From Monomorium pharaonis (Eukaryota > Arthropoda > Insecta > Hymenoptera > Formicidae): DNA of 64,000 nucleotides. Numbering within the stretch: the stretch's first letter is position 1; the number at the start of each line of letters is the position of its first letter. Below, one piece after another: positions 25,560 to 37,935 of the stretch. A program made the translations under genes and the position numbers. The stretch covers positions 20,783,495 to 20,847,494 of the forward strand of contig NC_050475.1 of the NCBI RefSeq assembly GCF_013373865.1. Direction: 5' to 3'. The notes below the pieces were generated by a model, which was not told the DNA's origin, ran no database searches, and worked only from the letters and a program-made list of their open reading frames with translations.

Positions 25560-26340
25560 CGTTCCTGTCGAGGGATAAAATAGTAGATTTTGCGCTCGTG
25601 CAATTTTCATCGAACTAATTTGTCCCGTTTTCGGAATAGTACCGCATTAATAAAATCGAGAATTATTTCGGAATGCAATCCAATCGCAAAACGAGGTTGT
25701 TTCGACTGTGACGCGGCGGACGGACTGCGACTCTTCGAAAATAGACGCGCACGCCGACAGTTGCCGGGCGTGTTATTTCATTCTCGAAATTGACGGCGGC
25801 ATCGATCTTCCGACGCGATTACGCGCCGCGCCTGGTATCGGGGCTCCGAAATGACACGTGAAATCGGATTCCCGCGGAATAGAAAACGCGATGAAAGATC
25901 GCGGCCGGCGCGCGATATTTCGGTGAGCCGAAAATAACGGAGCACGTTTGTCGTTTCCTCTCGCGTCGAGAGTCATGCCTCGTGTTTAGACGGCGGATCG
26001 GAGATCTGGAGGGTAAAATCCGTATCTCCGGCATCGCGCGCGCAAAAGGGGTGGCTGTACGACGGGAGTAGACGCGTGTTTCCGAGTGCGGGAATACTGA
26101 ATGACCCCGTGCGCGCCGTGCCATTCAAAACGAAGGCCGGCGGGGTTGGCGCAGGGTTAAAGATCGATGTCTCGATTCTCCGGCGCGATACACCGCGAAA
26201 TTACCTTCCAGGTGAGGCTTGTCGTTCCCATGGAAACCAAGCTAGCCCCGGCTGTCTCTCTCCCTCCCTCCCTCTCACCCTTCCTCTCTGTCTCTCACCC
26301 TCTCTTTCTCTCTTTCTTCTTTTCTTCCTCTCTTGAATTT
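25560..26340. other. CpG-rich block ending in a CT-rich tract
   Basis: CpG-dense from 25,690 to 26,220, then a pyrimidine tract (CTCTCCCTCC type) at 26,256-26,335. No exon was recognised. Overlapping open frames occur on both strands. Confidence 0.4.
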
Positions 26341-26633
26341 TAAATAGAATTTTTTTATAATGATCCCTATCTTAGATCATAGTTAAGAAGGCAAGAAATA
26401 CATTTCAGAGACTCGGTCTTATATCTTGATCTCACCAGTTCTCTCACGAGAGAAACAAGTGGAAAAGACGATATCCAAAGTCAATTCTGTAGTTTAAGAT
26501 TTGCGAACATCTCCGGTTTGCAAGCATTTCCAATTCTTCTTTGTTCTCGGTTGGTGATCCCTTATATTTCCATTATTAGATAACTGCATCTCTCGGTGCT
26601 TACCAATTTACCAAGTGAACTCGATCTACGCGT

Positions 26634-26875
26634 TTGCATAAAGCAATAAATGTCTGTATTAAATTCTTTCGAGTAAAACAAGGTGAACATGTTACGTCAT
26701 ATTATAATAGATTTCACTGGCTCAGAGTCAAACTCAAAAAAGATTATGTAGTGGGATGCTTGATGTTCATCTTATATAATCAAAAACCTTGCAGCTTATT
26801 CAACTGTTTCAAATACAGCAGAAATAAAAAATGGACCGTTGATAGAACTCAAACTGATGTATACGACAGTTAATA
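26634..26875 (+). pseudogene. Possible retroelement gag remnant
   Basis: An open frame without a Met start (first in-frame stop upstream at 26,616) encodes a stretch around KQGEHVTSYYNRFHWLRVKL. This resembles the pattern seen in gag-like proteins of LTR retrotransposons, where a Lys-Gln-Gly-Glu segment is followed by Tyr-Tyr-x-Arg-Phe and a Leu-rich helix. Only about 30 residues fit. There is no zinc knuckle, protease or reverse transcriptase nearby and no LTR was seen. Chance resemblance is quite possible. Confidence 0.22.
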
Positions 26876-27163
26876 TATTAACAGATAAGATATGTATAAA
26901 ATTATATAAATAAAAATTATTTATAAATAATATAAATTATATATAAACGCATATCTTAAGATGAGAAAAAGATTTTTCTGTTAGGAGAAATGGTAACTTG
27001 ATTGAAAATAGGAAAACGACACTTCATCCTCGTTACTGTCCACATTAATTTAAATAATTTGAGGAAGATAACCCCTTTTTTACTTAAAATAAAGATAAAG
27101 ATAATATTCTGAGAAAAAGTATAATTAACTCGACTAAATTTTCCAAGTTGATTTAATTTTTTA

Positions 27164-27247
27164 GTCAAAATATTTATGTATTTAACTCAAATACACAAAA
27201 TATCTTCACTTTAATTCAAATATTTATACATTTAACTAAAATACACA
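27164..27247. repeat. Two-copy tandem repeat, ~52-bp period
   Basis: 27,164-27,196 and 27,216-27,247 share TCAAA-ATATTTAT-ATTTAACT-AAATACACA. The second copy runs into the TACACAGAAAAA terminus of the adjacent foldback. Confidence 0.6.
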
Positions 27248-27314
27248 GAAAAACAAATGTTTGAAGGAATTTAATCAAGTTGAACAACTTAATTAATTCC
27301 TTTTTTTCAGTGTA
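27242..27314. mobile_element. Short foldback MITE-like element
   Basis: The left end TACACAGAAAAA plus GGAATTTAATCAAGTTG pairs with the right end, whose reverse complement reads TACACTGAAAAAAA then GGAATTAATTAAGTTG. The centre is the palindrome AAGTTGAACAACTT. At about 73 bp it has no coding capacity. The termini match the CAC-A/T-GA-A-rich ends seen at 43.8 kb. Confidence 0.55.
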
Positions 27315-27750
27315 TGTTTTTTCAGTGTCATGTTTTCATAATCTATATAAAAATGCGATGAACCCAGTAGATAATTATTTAATGTTACACAGATAATGGC
27401 AAACATTGCTGATCGCCTATCATCATTGAAAGCATCCCCGTGAAAAGCGTTTTTGTCGCTGAGATTCTTACACGTTCGATCTTGTTATTACCGAAGTATT
27501 ATACTTATGGACGGATTATGCGAGCATTTCGCCACTTTGACTGCGCGCTTTGGCCCTCCGATTGTTATCGCCCACGATGATCCGTAAACCCGTGATGTTA
27601 CGATTATTTGTGCGCGTTCTGGTATAATAACGCTAACGAGTAACGATGGCATCGCTGATCATTCTCGAGCGCCCAGTTGGCGTAAACCAAATTAACCGAT
27701 CCGCCCAATCGGTTATAACGACCGTTGACTTTTTATCCCGACTAACGTGG

Positions 27751-27764
27751 CTAATTAGCTAATT
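27751..27764. promoter_or_regulatory. Paired TAAT homeodomain-type palindrome
   Basis: CTAATTAGCTAATT contains two ATTA cores in a nearly palindromic arrangement, the form bound by dimeric paired-class or Hox-type homeodomains. Such sites are common by chance in AT-containing DNA. Confidence 0.2.
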
Positions 27765-28740
27765 CGATACGGAGATACGATGGTAGGAAGCGTGTACGCG
27801 CCCTTAATGAGATAATAATTTGCATATTAATGCTCCCCATTGGAAATTCACTCTCGGCTCGGGTACAAGATATATATATATAGGTAACGCGAAATTTTAT
27901 CCGCGTAAAACAAAACGGCCGCCTCGCGTTCTCGCCGGTTCGACCGTCCGTTAATCGCCTTGGCTGTTGATTAAAAATCGAAACAGCTACCGAGCGCGCC
28001 AAGAATTACCCAGCGCTATACATTCTGATCGACATTAATTATTCCGCGGAATTAATGGAACCGCCACAGAGAGCCCCGTGTCCGGGCCCACCAGTCGCAG
28101 CGTAATATTTCGAATAACACGGCATCCCAGTACCCGCTATTCACATGTTTTTCTCATCGAACGTCAACGACTGCGCCGAAGTATTGCAACAACGTCGGAA
28201 GTGATAAAAAGAGCGATCGTTTGATTTCCAACCGTCCTCGTATTCCTTCTGTATTCCGCGACACAACCGCGCGAAAGCGTAGATCTGCAAAAAGGGCAGT
28301 ATTGCTTGGGCGCACGCGGGCGGTCTTCACATGTATCGAGATATAAAAAGTCGCGGCGACGTATCTCCCGATATATACAGCTTCCCTCCGCAGACCAAGC
28401 CATGCCGACCGACGACGACGACGACGAATGTACTCCCGAGATAATTTTCGAGACGTCTCCGGGGCTCAGGAGTCCGTCCTTGCCAACATGACGTCGACTC
28501 TAATCCTCGCCTTCTTCGAGGAGAGTGTCGTTTCGAACTCAGAGATTTACCTTCCTTATCCCGCCTGAATTCAGGAGAGGATTTATCCTTCAGTCGGCAC
28601 GTGTGCGTGTCCCTCTCCCGAGGGAGGATCGATAGAGGAACGACCACGCATCTCTTACCCTTGCGGATGGAGAAAGAGAAAGAGGAGGAAGGCGGCTACG
28701 AGGAAATCTGTCCCTTTTTTTACTTCTTCATCTTTCCCTG

Positions 28741-28741
<1 letters not shown>

Positions 28742-28810
<69 letters not shown>
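28742..28810. repeat. (CT)n microsatellite, about 34 uninterrupted units
   Basis: A 69-bp pure CT dinucleotide array, the longest perfect one in the window. Confidence 0.97.
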
Positions 28811-28814
<4 letters not shown>

Positions 28815-28899
28815 CGCGACATATTTAATTACTTACTTGAACATTCCGTTTAACTTTCAATTTTAGAGCTATCTCGCGGTAATCCTAGGGGGAATATTT

Positions 28900-29900
28900 T
28901 TTTCTCCCTCCGATTATCAATCCCAACTCCCAACTCCTATATAGAGTCTGAAAATTCTTCGAAAGGATATTCTATTAATCCCTTACTTATCCATCTATCG
29001 CATTTATATCGATCGCCTTTCAATCCGAGTTTTTGAAAAAGTTTTGGCGAATTGTGTTTGTAAAGTTTATTGACAAAATAAAACATTAATAGATAACTAA
29101 CTGATCTTTATATTGCGCATTTTTATAAAAAATTTCGCAGTTTACTAGATCACGAACATTTACGGTAATAATAAAGAATTAAATGTTTATTTGTCAAATT
29201 AAAATATCCTTTATGTTACAGACATATACTGAGATAATAATTTATTAAAATTAAAAAAAAATTTTTTTAAGTGATTTATTTGTATAATTCTTCTAACTAA
29301 ATATTTATTTGGAACAAATTATTATTTTGTTACTTAAAGAAATGTTTTTTTAAATTGAAAAAAAATTATTTGACAAAAGAAATTTAATAATTACAAAAAA
29401 AAACCAAACAAATATTTACGTTAAAAAGCTTTTTATTTAATTTAAAAGAATAATGTTTAAAATTAAATAAATTTGCGATTTTTTTAATTATCAATGTTAT
29501 TTTAAGATATAATTGCCTATATGGTTTGCAGCGAATATTGGTACCCACAGAATATTTTTCTGTGAATTTAATATTTCTAGCTATAAATTGCGAAAAAATC
29601 ATAGTAATAATTAACAAATCTCTAGAAGAATCTTAGAATTTCTCACCTAATAATAGAAATATTATTTGGTTGAACAGTCATGATACCTACAAACGCCGTA
29701 AAATATCTTTCGCTTTCTTCTCTATTAATACACTGCAATTTGTAGTTTCCAAGAAATGAGGGAGTATCGCAATTCCAGTATTGACTTTCCTCTGTACTGA
29801 ATTTTTTGCACGTCTCCATGAGATGTGAGCAATTTGCAAAATTACATCGTTAATAAAATGTGGTTTACACACATTTCAACCCGTCTTCAATAAATTAGTA
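28900..29900. other. AT-rich block, nothing recognised
   Basis: Very AT-rich (29,030-29,650) with A and T runs such as 29,254-29,269. A 7-bp hairpin (CACAGAA / TTCTGTG) sits near 29,547-29,565. No gene was seen. Confidence 0.45.
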
Positions 29901-30993
29901 TTGCTCTTTCACATACCACGATCACAAATATGTAAGATCTCTCGGCTTGTTCAATCAAACCGTTGCGAGAGGAGAGATCGGCACCTCCTTCTCTCGCGGT
30001 ATCTCGTCCCGCGGATATCGCGGAAAACCCCGACAACTTGTCAGACATTTCGAACGAGTGTCGTCCCATAATACGTAACACCCTCGTCACTCGGGAACTA
30101 GAATCTACAGAGGAGATACTTGGGAGCGCCATGCCCGATGCGGCGCATCGATTCCACAGTTTACTGCGGCTCCGTTTACATTTAGCGGATAGCAATCTTT
30201 TACATGCATCCACTTCCAACTCTCATGCAGCCGGGTGCCTCCCTTTCCCGGCGAAGAGATAATTCTTCGACGAGGAATACGTACACTCCCGTCACGTAAA
30301 GCTCTCTCCCCTATATCTCGCCGCAGGCAAATTTTCTTCTCTGTATAAAGGAGGAGTGCATTTTTTAACGACGTGTATGCACCGAATTAAAAACCACTTC
30401 CTTTGTAACGCGGTTTAATTATCAGTGTCGCGGAGAATAATCTTTATTTCTCTTGTTCCCCTCTCGGCGACCTGGTTCCGTTAAACAAATAGCGCTCACG
30501 GATCGCTGAATACGAAATGGATCATCGTTTAACCCGGCTGCGGGGTCTCTCGTCCTCTGAGTTTTATTGTATCACGTACATTCACGCGGAGATCTTACAT
30601 ATTGCGCACGGAGTAACGACCTTAGGTGGATGACGTTAAGATATCAAGACGGAAATCTCGATATCCCGATGACGAAGGTGGAATATATATATAGAGAGAG
30701 AGAGAGCGAGAGAGAGAGAGAGCAAGAACCCGGACCAATCGTGGCGATTCTCTCTTTTCTTTCTCTTTTTCTCTCACTCCTGTTCGCCCTCCAGGGGTGA
30801 ATTTCTCATCTTCTTCATCCTTCCACCGTAGAATATTCAATCGCTCATCCTCTCCGTTTCGTCAGCGAGGCGTGAGCGCGAGATTCAAGTGAGCTCCTTC
30901 ACGAAGTTTCACCCTTTTAGCCGAATCGAAAGCCATTCCTTTCTCCCTTCGTGCTTCGTTTCAAACGCCAAATATCCCCTCCCCCCTCCCCTC

Positions 30994-31029
30994 TCTATCT
31001 ATCTATCTATCTATCTATCTCTCTCTCTC
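30994..31029. repeat. (CTAT)n / (CT)n compound microsatellite
   Basis: About six CTAT tetranucleotide units followed by CT dinucleotides. Confidence 0.9.
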
Positions 31030-31956
31030 GACTTTGTCTCAATTGTTCAGGCCAGCTGCATTTTTCCCGGACCGCCGTCGTCCAGGCTCTTGCTAACAAC
31101 TTGACACCCGATATGCAAATGTCTTGCAATGAAAACGTTACCAGCCCGGTGAATAAAGAATGAACGGTGCGCGAAAACTGACGGTCGTAATTGAAACGAG
31201 TGCTCATTATTGGGTCATTCAGGAGAGGGGATGGGGGAGACGGCAGTAAGTGAGCCTCATAAATTCCCACGTTCGACGGGAGAAATGCATCGATCGCATT
31301 TTTCAAACTACAATATTCATAATCCCCGACGCGGTAAAGGGCTTTTATTTCGAGATCTAAAGTTTTCCGTTTAATATTAATTACGCGGTATTGCGCACCG
31401 CGCCGCCGTTGAAATTCGCGGTGAATTTTGCATCTGTGATTATTCGGCAGCCCGGCGGCCGACCGGCGTAAAACAATTATAGCGGGGGGAAGGGAGGGGG
31501 AAGGGGGCAAGGGAAAGGGAGTAATTGGACATAACCGCTCTCTGATTACGCGCTTGACCGCACAGAACGCGCTAATTACATTGTAATATTCAGGCGAATG
31601 GTATTTCGAAAAACTGTGCGCTCGGCCGGCTCGTGCGCGACGACGACGACGACGCGACGCGCGCGCGGACGCCGGCCGTCGGCCTCGTTGTCGCGTGGAT
31701 GTAGAAAACGCTAATTACACGGTTGCTTTGGGCATGTCCAGCGTGGTTAATTCAAAACGTCGTATTAACACCGTGTTTGGCGAACCGCGGGTCTCGCCGC
31801 GCTATTTAACCCGCTGCATTCTTTTTTATGGTCCTCCGCTGCGAAATTAAATCCTCTTTTTGCCCTCGCGGAGAAAAGTTTCCTCCCGTCGCATTAATTA
31901 CCCGTAGCGTCTGTGCGCGCGCACTTTATTCATCATATATACATATATACATACAT

Positions 31957-31960
<4 letters not shown>

Positions 31961-32008
<48 letters not shown>
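31961..32008. repeat. (AT)n microsatellite
   Basis: About 24 uninterrupted AT units preceded by imperfect ATAC/ATAT words from 31,930. Confidence 0.95.
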
Positions 32009-32011
<3 letters not shown>

Positions 32012-32899
32012 ATATACACATTATTATACATATATAATTCATCCACTCATATAAATGCTAATGAAGAGCGCTGTTTATTCTTTAGTCGTCTCGTTTTATT
32101 CCCGTCCCAGGCGTGTCTCCTAAATTTACGTAACTCGCGACAATTAAATCATTTTGATCTCTCTCTCTCCCTCTTTCTCGCATTTCGAATCTGCATCGAA
32201 GGATGTTTAAACGAGTCCCCTCGAATATAGTTACGCAATCAAGTTCCTCTACGACTAGGCTTGTTAGTGCTTTCTCCCAGCAAACGCGGATTTTCGCGGA
32301 TTGACGGAAGAGCAAATTCAGCACGAGACCGGGCGGGAGGAAGGGGGGGATAACGGGAAATACACGAGATAGAAAGAGAAAAGGAAGAAGAGCACGCGTA
32401 GTAATAAAATGTGTATTATGATTGCATCACAAGATACGTTGCATTGTTTTCCGAAACGTTTTTCCGTCAGCGCATTCGGCGTTTCACCCATCGACGATAT
32501 TACCACTCGTTCTAATGACAAAGCGTGGATTATACGACGCGACGATCCGTTTCGCAAACGCATAACCACTTTTTGCTGAGCCATCTCGAGCCGCCAAAAT
32601 CCTAGGGCTGCGATAAAAAAGGGACCATTCTAAAGGAAGGAGAGCCCTTGGCCGAACGAGATTTATTGGTCGATCCAGAACGACGATCCTTCAGTGTCAG
32701 TCTTTCCTTCCGCGACGATAAGAGGGAAAATTTAAACGAAAGGAAAAGGGGGGGAAATGAAAATTTCTTATTTCCGAGAATCTCGATTTGTCCTATATGA
32801 CGCATCGAAGACGCAAACGCGTCTTTTGCTTGATGTATGCGGAATTACTTCGCTAATGAAATTTACATAAAAGGTATGCCGGTCACGCTTCTCCCTAAC

Positions 32900-34270
32900 G
32901 GATTGCATTTCAAACCGAGAGCAGGGACTAACTGAAACTGTCTTCGAGAATTGGCAACGGTTAATGTGACGGTTTCAATTATGAGTCAAGTTCTAAGTAT
33001 ATTTCAAATTTGCAAAATTAAACGTTTCACAGATATATTGATAGATACATCGACAAAATTATAGAAATTTTTCAACGTACAATATATTGACGTACATTTA
33101 ATTATGCCAATTTATAATCAGGACTTATACATGAACGTTTTTAAATATTTCTCCAAAATCTACAATCAGTTTATTAAATATATAATAATTTTCCTTTAAA
33201 ATTGCAGAAGAAAGGCACCACATTTGAAACTTTGTTTTTGGACTATGCCTTTTAACCAACAACTAAGTGAATAAGTATAAAAAACATGAATATAAACTAG
33301 AAATTGTTTTCTATTAAATGATATAATAATTTTTATAATACTATTTTACATTTTTTTAATTAATGTTTTCACGGAAAGGCATCTAACGAAATGTGCGCTA
33401 AATTTGTAAAGAATTCATTAATTAATCCAAAATATAACAGTATAAGTGTGTGCGTGTGAAAAATTTTATATTAATTTTTATATTGGTTCTTTCTGAAATT
33501 GTAAAATTTGTACACGATCAATGAAAAGGAGTCACGAAAAAAAAACGTGCTAAAAATTAGCGCCGAAACGCACACGACATTCGCAGATCTCTCATAGATT
33601 GGGGATTTCCACGAATGAAGAGGAGAAAAAAAACACGCGAAACGAGTGACCCGATCGAACCTGAAATTGGCCCGGCCATCCGTCCTTTTTAATCACCCTT
33701 GTTAATTACTACGGTTTTCTCTTCGGCAACTGGCTTTTCCGTATATTCGCCTCCACTCATCATCACGTTCGTCCCCATCGTGCAATTGTCAAAGTAACTT
33801 CCTTCTAGCGGAAAATGGAAATAGATGCGTTCTCGACGTAATTTCTGTCGAAGGAAAGTGGACTAATAATTCAAATTCAAAGGGATATATATTTTTAATC
33901 CTTAATCCTCTGTATCGGCACGAGTGACTTACCGCACTTTTTTTCCTTCGAAATACCACAAACGCGGAAGGATAAATTACGGTCCCTATTTTTTTTTTCC
34001 TAAAAAATGTTTATTATCTAGGAAACAGGCTTGGTGCGAACATAAATTTGAACCAAGGCGTTTTAAAAGGCTATTTTGAGACATCCTATCGTAGGAATGA
34101 ATATTTTTATAACTGTAAATGTTTAGCTTCTGTTTATTTTTAACTAATTTTTGTTTTCGTATTTATACTTTTGATCTAAAATGCAAAGAGCGTCACATAT
34201 TTACATATTTAAAAATATTCTTTGTTAATTTTGTAACATTATTGTCAATAAATGCTACCAATGTAACAAA
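32900..34270. other. AT-rich block with a CpG patch
   Basis: 32,950-33,540 and 34,000-34,270 are AT-rich without features. 33,540-33,960 is more complex and contains a minus-strand GTAAGT donor-like site at about 33,929. The 22 open codons before that site are lysine-rich and unfamiliar, so no exon is called. Confidence 0.4.
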
Positions 34271-34390
34271 ATGTGTGTCTCATTAATTTTTCCGTGAGGG
34301 CGTTATTGTCTTCTCGTGCATGCTGGAAACACTTCGATTTCCAGATGACAGCTACGGCTAAACGGAGTTTAATCTCCAAAGGTCGAAGGC

Positions 34391-34450
34391 AGAAAGAAAA
34401 AGAAAGAGAGAGAGAGAGAGAGAGAAAAGGAGAGAGAAAGCGCGAGAGAG
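34391..34450. repeat. GA-rich purine tract
   Basis: Imperfect (GA)n with AAAG interruptions, seen directly. Confidence 0.85.
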
Positions 34451-35753
34451 GCGCAGAAAAGGTCAGCGTAACGGACGCTGAATTTTATTTGTGGCGCATT
34501 TCCAGACATTGATTTCCATGGCCGGCGGTGACACGTGCGCGCCGTTGACATTTTATTTCTATCGAGGGTGGAAAAAGTGTACACTCGCCATAATGAATTA
34601 CTCGAGATTCGCACCACGTCTCGCGAAGCGGATAATCTGCTTTACGGTGGAAGGGAGGGGTCGGGAGAGCATTTCTTCTTGCATCTCTCCGGATCTCGCG
34701 TAGCATTGCCGTCTGCAGGTCGCCCGGTTGCGCAAATCTCTCGTCCACACCCCTTTCGGTCTCCTTGCCTTGGATGTACTTGAAATTCGCTCACGGGGAA
34801 CGCGGCTAATCGAATCGGAGAGTACGCGAATAAAGATCCTTAAATTATAGCACAGCTGATGGCAGCAGCACTGCGGCAACATTGGAGAGACGTTGGAAAG
34901 ATTTCTTCAGTAATATTGCAGTAGCGTTTCAAAATTCTGAAGAATAAAGTCCTATGCTTCAGCGAAATTTTGCTTCTTAGTAATTAAAAAAGTTTCTAAT
35001 TCGGCTTGCATCTTTTTGTGTTCTACGGGCGTAAAATTCGTCGAATTCGATTGACGAGACCCCCAGTGTTTTGGCCTCGCGCCGCGCACATTAACAGCAA
35101 GGTGAACGAGGGTGGGTGGGCTGCCGTTGGAAATGCGGCGAGCTTTCTGCATTAACGCGTAGACACGGAACTGCGCACGAGCCGCGTATACGTACTCGCG
35201 AACGCGAGTGTAAGTAACCGAAATATAACATGTACTCCGCGACTCTCTGACACCCGTGAAAGCTCTCTGGACGCGTCGGGTCTCACTTGAAAGCGAAAGA
35301 CCGACCGACGTTCCCGCGAGCCCTGGTTGATTATTCATAAGTGCGGACGCGCGTGTGTGTATTCCGGCGTACTCGCGGAGCGTACGTACTTCTCCGTGGT
35401 GGATTATCATTTCGCCCTCTTCCTCCCCCCTCCCTCCCCCTCGGACGACATCGTCGCGGGGTGTAAAAGTCCTCGGCGACGAAACTCGCATTTAAATCTA
35501 CCTTCTGTCCGATTTGGCGCGCGTACGTTTCCATTTTCCTCTTTCTCTCTCTCTCTTTTTTTTTTTTTTTTTTTACTATTTTCGCTCAAATGAACGACAC
35601 TTGTCGCGACGCGAATGGAAAAAATAATATTACTACGGGAGTCGAGCTGAAAACGTAGCTCGCTTCAAGCGGGAGATTAATGAATCCCTGTATTAATGGG
35701 CGCGCGAGTAACTTTCGGCATTATCGACTAACGCTGCAATTGGTACTCCACCC

Positions 35754-35809
<56 letters not shown>
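35754..35809. repeat. (CT)n microsatellite
   Basis: Near-perfect CT array of about 56 bp with one CCC interruption at its start. Confidence 0.95.
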
Positions 35810-35813
<4 letters not shown>

Positions 35814-36309
35814 ATGTAGCACAACCCCGACATGCTCTCCTGTACTGTATGCCGGCGGACATCCTTTTCACGTGCCGAAGATTTCAATTCGTCGCGAGTT
35901 AAAACGCGTATACGAACCGGAGACGGGAACACCGCTGTACGGAAGGATCGATCGAGGTTTGTTTGCCGAAAGCTTGCGCGCGGAACCCCAGAGGCGGCCG
36001 CACATCCGCCTCTCTCTAAATATGCGATGTGTAATACTGGAGCGAGCGGCGGCGGCTCGCTCTCCCAACGATTTGCCATCGCTCACGCGGTATCGCTTGC
36101 ACCTCGTTTACGTTGCGCAAACGCGCGGTTATCGTCCGGGACAACAACACGCGATTTTCGCCACGGAGAGATAACGTCGCGAATTCTACCGTGGAACGGA
36201 CCAAGAAACGGACACGTGATTATCTCGGTACTGCACATAATCGAGGGACTTCATAGAAAAATCAAACAAGTCCACGAAGTTAAATTTTTGGAAATTTTAT
36301 ATATATATA

Positions 36310-37935
36310 TATGTATGTAAATAAAATATTGCGTTATACTATTACAGTCTTTTTTCATTTTTATAAATGTATATATGTTTACTTCAAAAGTTACGGTAAG
36401 GTATTACGAAGTTTGTAACATCACACTCGTGAGCAGCGTCGTCGCCGTGGAAAGGACTACGCCAGTCTTTACGACAGCGTCCGCAGTTAAAGATTAACGT
36501 AAGAAGGTACGCGCGACCAAAAACTTAGCTTTATATTCGCACCGTTACTTATGCAAATGCTCGTCGCCAGGAAACGCGAAACTTATTACAGCTACGCCCG
36601 GAGGCGTAAGGAAAACCACCCTTCCGCGTCTTACCGCGAGAAGACAAAACTTTGACAGTTGCCATCGGATGGCGTATACAGGAGTGTAGACGGGCTTCGC
36701 TAGAATAGTAACGAGATACCGATGCAACTTACGTTTGCCTTTTCATATTTCCGACATTATGAATCCTCATCGCGTTGCCGCCGCGACACGCGCAAAGACG
36801 GGAAGAGCACATACACCCGCAGGAAAGTGCTTTCCATGGTGCTGATGAAATCGACTTGGAAATACGTAAATGTACGTGCAGGAAGCATTTTACGAGAATA
36901 ACGAGGTGATTCCTTACTTTTGATTTTTTTTCCCCTCACTGTGTATATGTTTTTTGTTTGCAAATTTGGTTGAATCTATGTGTGTTCGTCGTTAAGCTAA
37001 AATGCACGGTCTAGCGCGACGAAAACTTGTGGGCGCAAGAGCAAAGTTGCTTACAAAATAAGATCTCCCCGCGCGTTCGCTTTCGCGCCCAGCTTTGGAA
37101 CTTTGTAATCAGGCAGCCATTGACGAGGTGAAGAATGTGCCCGACGCTATTAATCCACGATAGTCGGGCTCGGCGGCCAAATAGAGTAACTTAATTGTTT
37201 CTCCCCACTAACGGTGCCGGTAATGGCTTGGCCGAGGGCGTATTTTGCCAACTAAAGTTTCCCAGACCAGGCATGTTGATGCACTCGCCGGGATAGGACG
37301 CGGATAGTTTATTCGAAGGGTATCGAAGAGAAGGGGGTTCTTGCGATCCGTTACTCTTCTTTATCTAATCGCTTACACCGTGTGAACCGAACGGATTGCT
37401 GGTTTATCGAAGGTGCGAGGCGCCTGTACCGACAACTTATATATCAATGATTCTACGCTCTAGAAATAGAAATAACACTTCCCGCGTGACCCGGAAAAGT
37501 ATGAAGTTTCCCACTTTGGCGACGCCGGACAAAGGAACTCGATAAATCGCAGAGCTCTGCGAGAATTGTCGGAACCGTCGCTTTCGGTCGGCGCGAAGTT
37601 TAGGGGCAGGATTGCAATTAGCCGACTGAGGTCCGCACATACACATCAATTGGTGTCCAGGCCGGGCGTTGACACGCCAAAGGGAAGGAAAAGGGAAAGG
37701 TAAACGGCGGCCGGGCGTCGACCCGCGCGCAAATGAGAAATACGCGCGCGGGCAAGTTCTAAAATTAATCCTTTCATTTTTAAATGCGCGACGGTCGAGC
37801 TAGTAGATAATCATTAAATCTTTGCGATCGTATCAGTAAGCAATGTATTCTCTTTTAGAGAGGCGACGTAACGCGATACCGCTTGAGTCGATCAATTCCA
37901 CGATCGAGTAGGAAAAAAGGTTAAAAACGAGAGAA
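36310..37935. other. Mixed to CpG-rich unique DNA
   Basis: No gene was recognised. A minus-strand donor-like GTAAGT at about 36,733 follows a frame that stays open for more than 60 codons, but no acceptor bounds it and the peptide is unfamiliar. 37,140-37,420 is CpG-rich, low in repeats and has the look of conserved regulatory DNA, which is only an impression. Two GGCCGGGCGT words at about 37,660 and 37,710 are a short direct repeat. Confidence 0.35.

Larger units (their letters stand above)
22360..25560. other. AT-rich block with transposon debris
   Basis: Long AT-rich stretch holding a possible hAT-type terminus (23,829) and one copy of a dispersed AT-rich repeat (24,252-24,391). It also holds an 18-bp tandem duplication around a TTTTATCGATAAAA palindrome (about 24,419-24,454). 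A sequence at about 22,770-22,830 (TAGTTTTTAATTTGACATTAAT) also resembles the ends of the repeats at 43.9 and 46.2 kb. 23,260-23,570 is CT-rich and more complex. No gene was recognised. Confidence 0.45.
26340..27450. other. AT-rich block with gag-like frame and foldback element
   Basis: Apart from the two features listed separately at 26,634 and 27,164-27,314, this is AT-rich unique DNA. A palindromic A/T stretch with repeated TTATATAA / ATTATTTATAAATAAT words lies at about 26,885-26,945. Confidence 0.4.
27450..28900. other. CpG-rich block, regulatory-like
   Basis: Alternates CpG-rich words with TAATTA-type homeodomain-like words, including CTAATTAGCTAATT at 27,751-27,764. It ends in the long (CT)n array at 28,742-28,810. 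No exon is supported. Insect intronic enhancers often look like this, but that reading is an inference. Confidence 0.35.
29900..32900. other. CpG-rich block with many microsatellites
   Basis: CpG-dense unique DNA containing a TA/GA compound repeat (30,672-30,722), a (CTAT)n-CT compound (30,994-31,029), CGACGA words (31,638-31,655) and a long (AT)n array (31,961-32,008). An octamer ATGCAAAT lies near 31,113. The long minus-strand open frame at 31,007-31,510 has no recognisable domain and runs through the microsatellite, so it is not called. Confidence 0.4.
34270..36310. other. CpG-rich block with GA and CT arrays
   Basis: Contains a purine GA tract (34,391-34,450), a T-run (about 35,557-35,574) and a (CT)n array (35,754-35,809). 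Long open frames occur on both strands (minus 34,952-35,491, 179 codons; plus 35,680-36,174) but overlap opposite-strand frames and lack known domains. Confidence 0.4.

Noticed and set aside
31007..31510. 167-codon minus-strand open frame
   Set aside because: It runs into a CTAT/CT microsatellite at its end and shows no conserved domain.
34952..35491. 179-codon minus-strand open frame
   Set aside because: No recognisable motif, it sits in GC-rich DNA opposite other open frames, and the peptide is arginine/serine-rich as expected by chance.
36733..36960. Minus-strand open stretch ending in a GTAAGT donor
   Set aside because: The frame is open for over 60 codons, but no acceptor bounds it and the peptide is unfamiliar. 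Donor words like this are expected about 15 times per strand.
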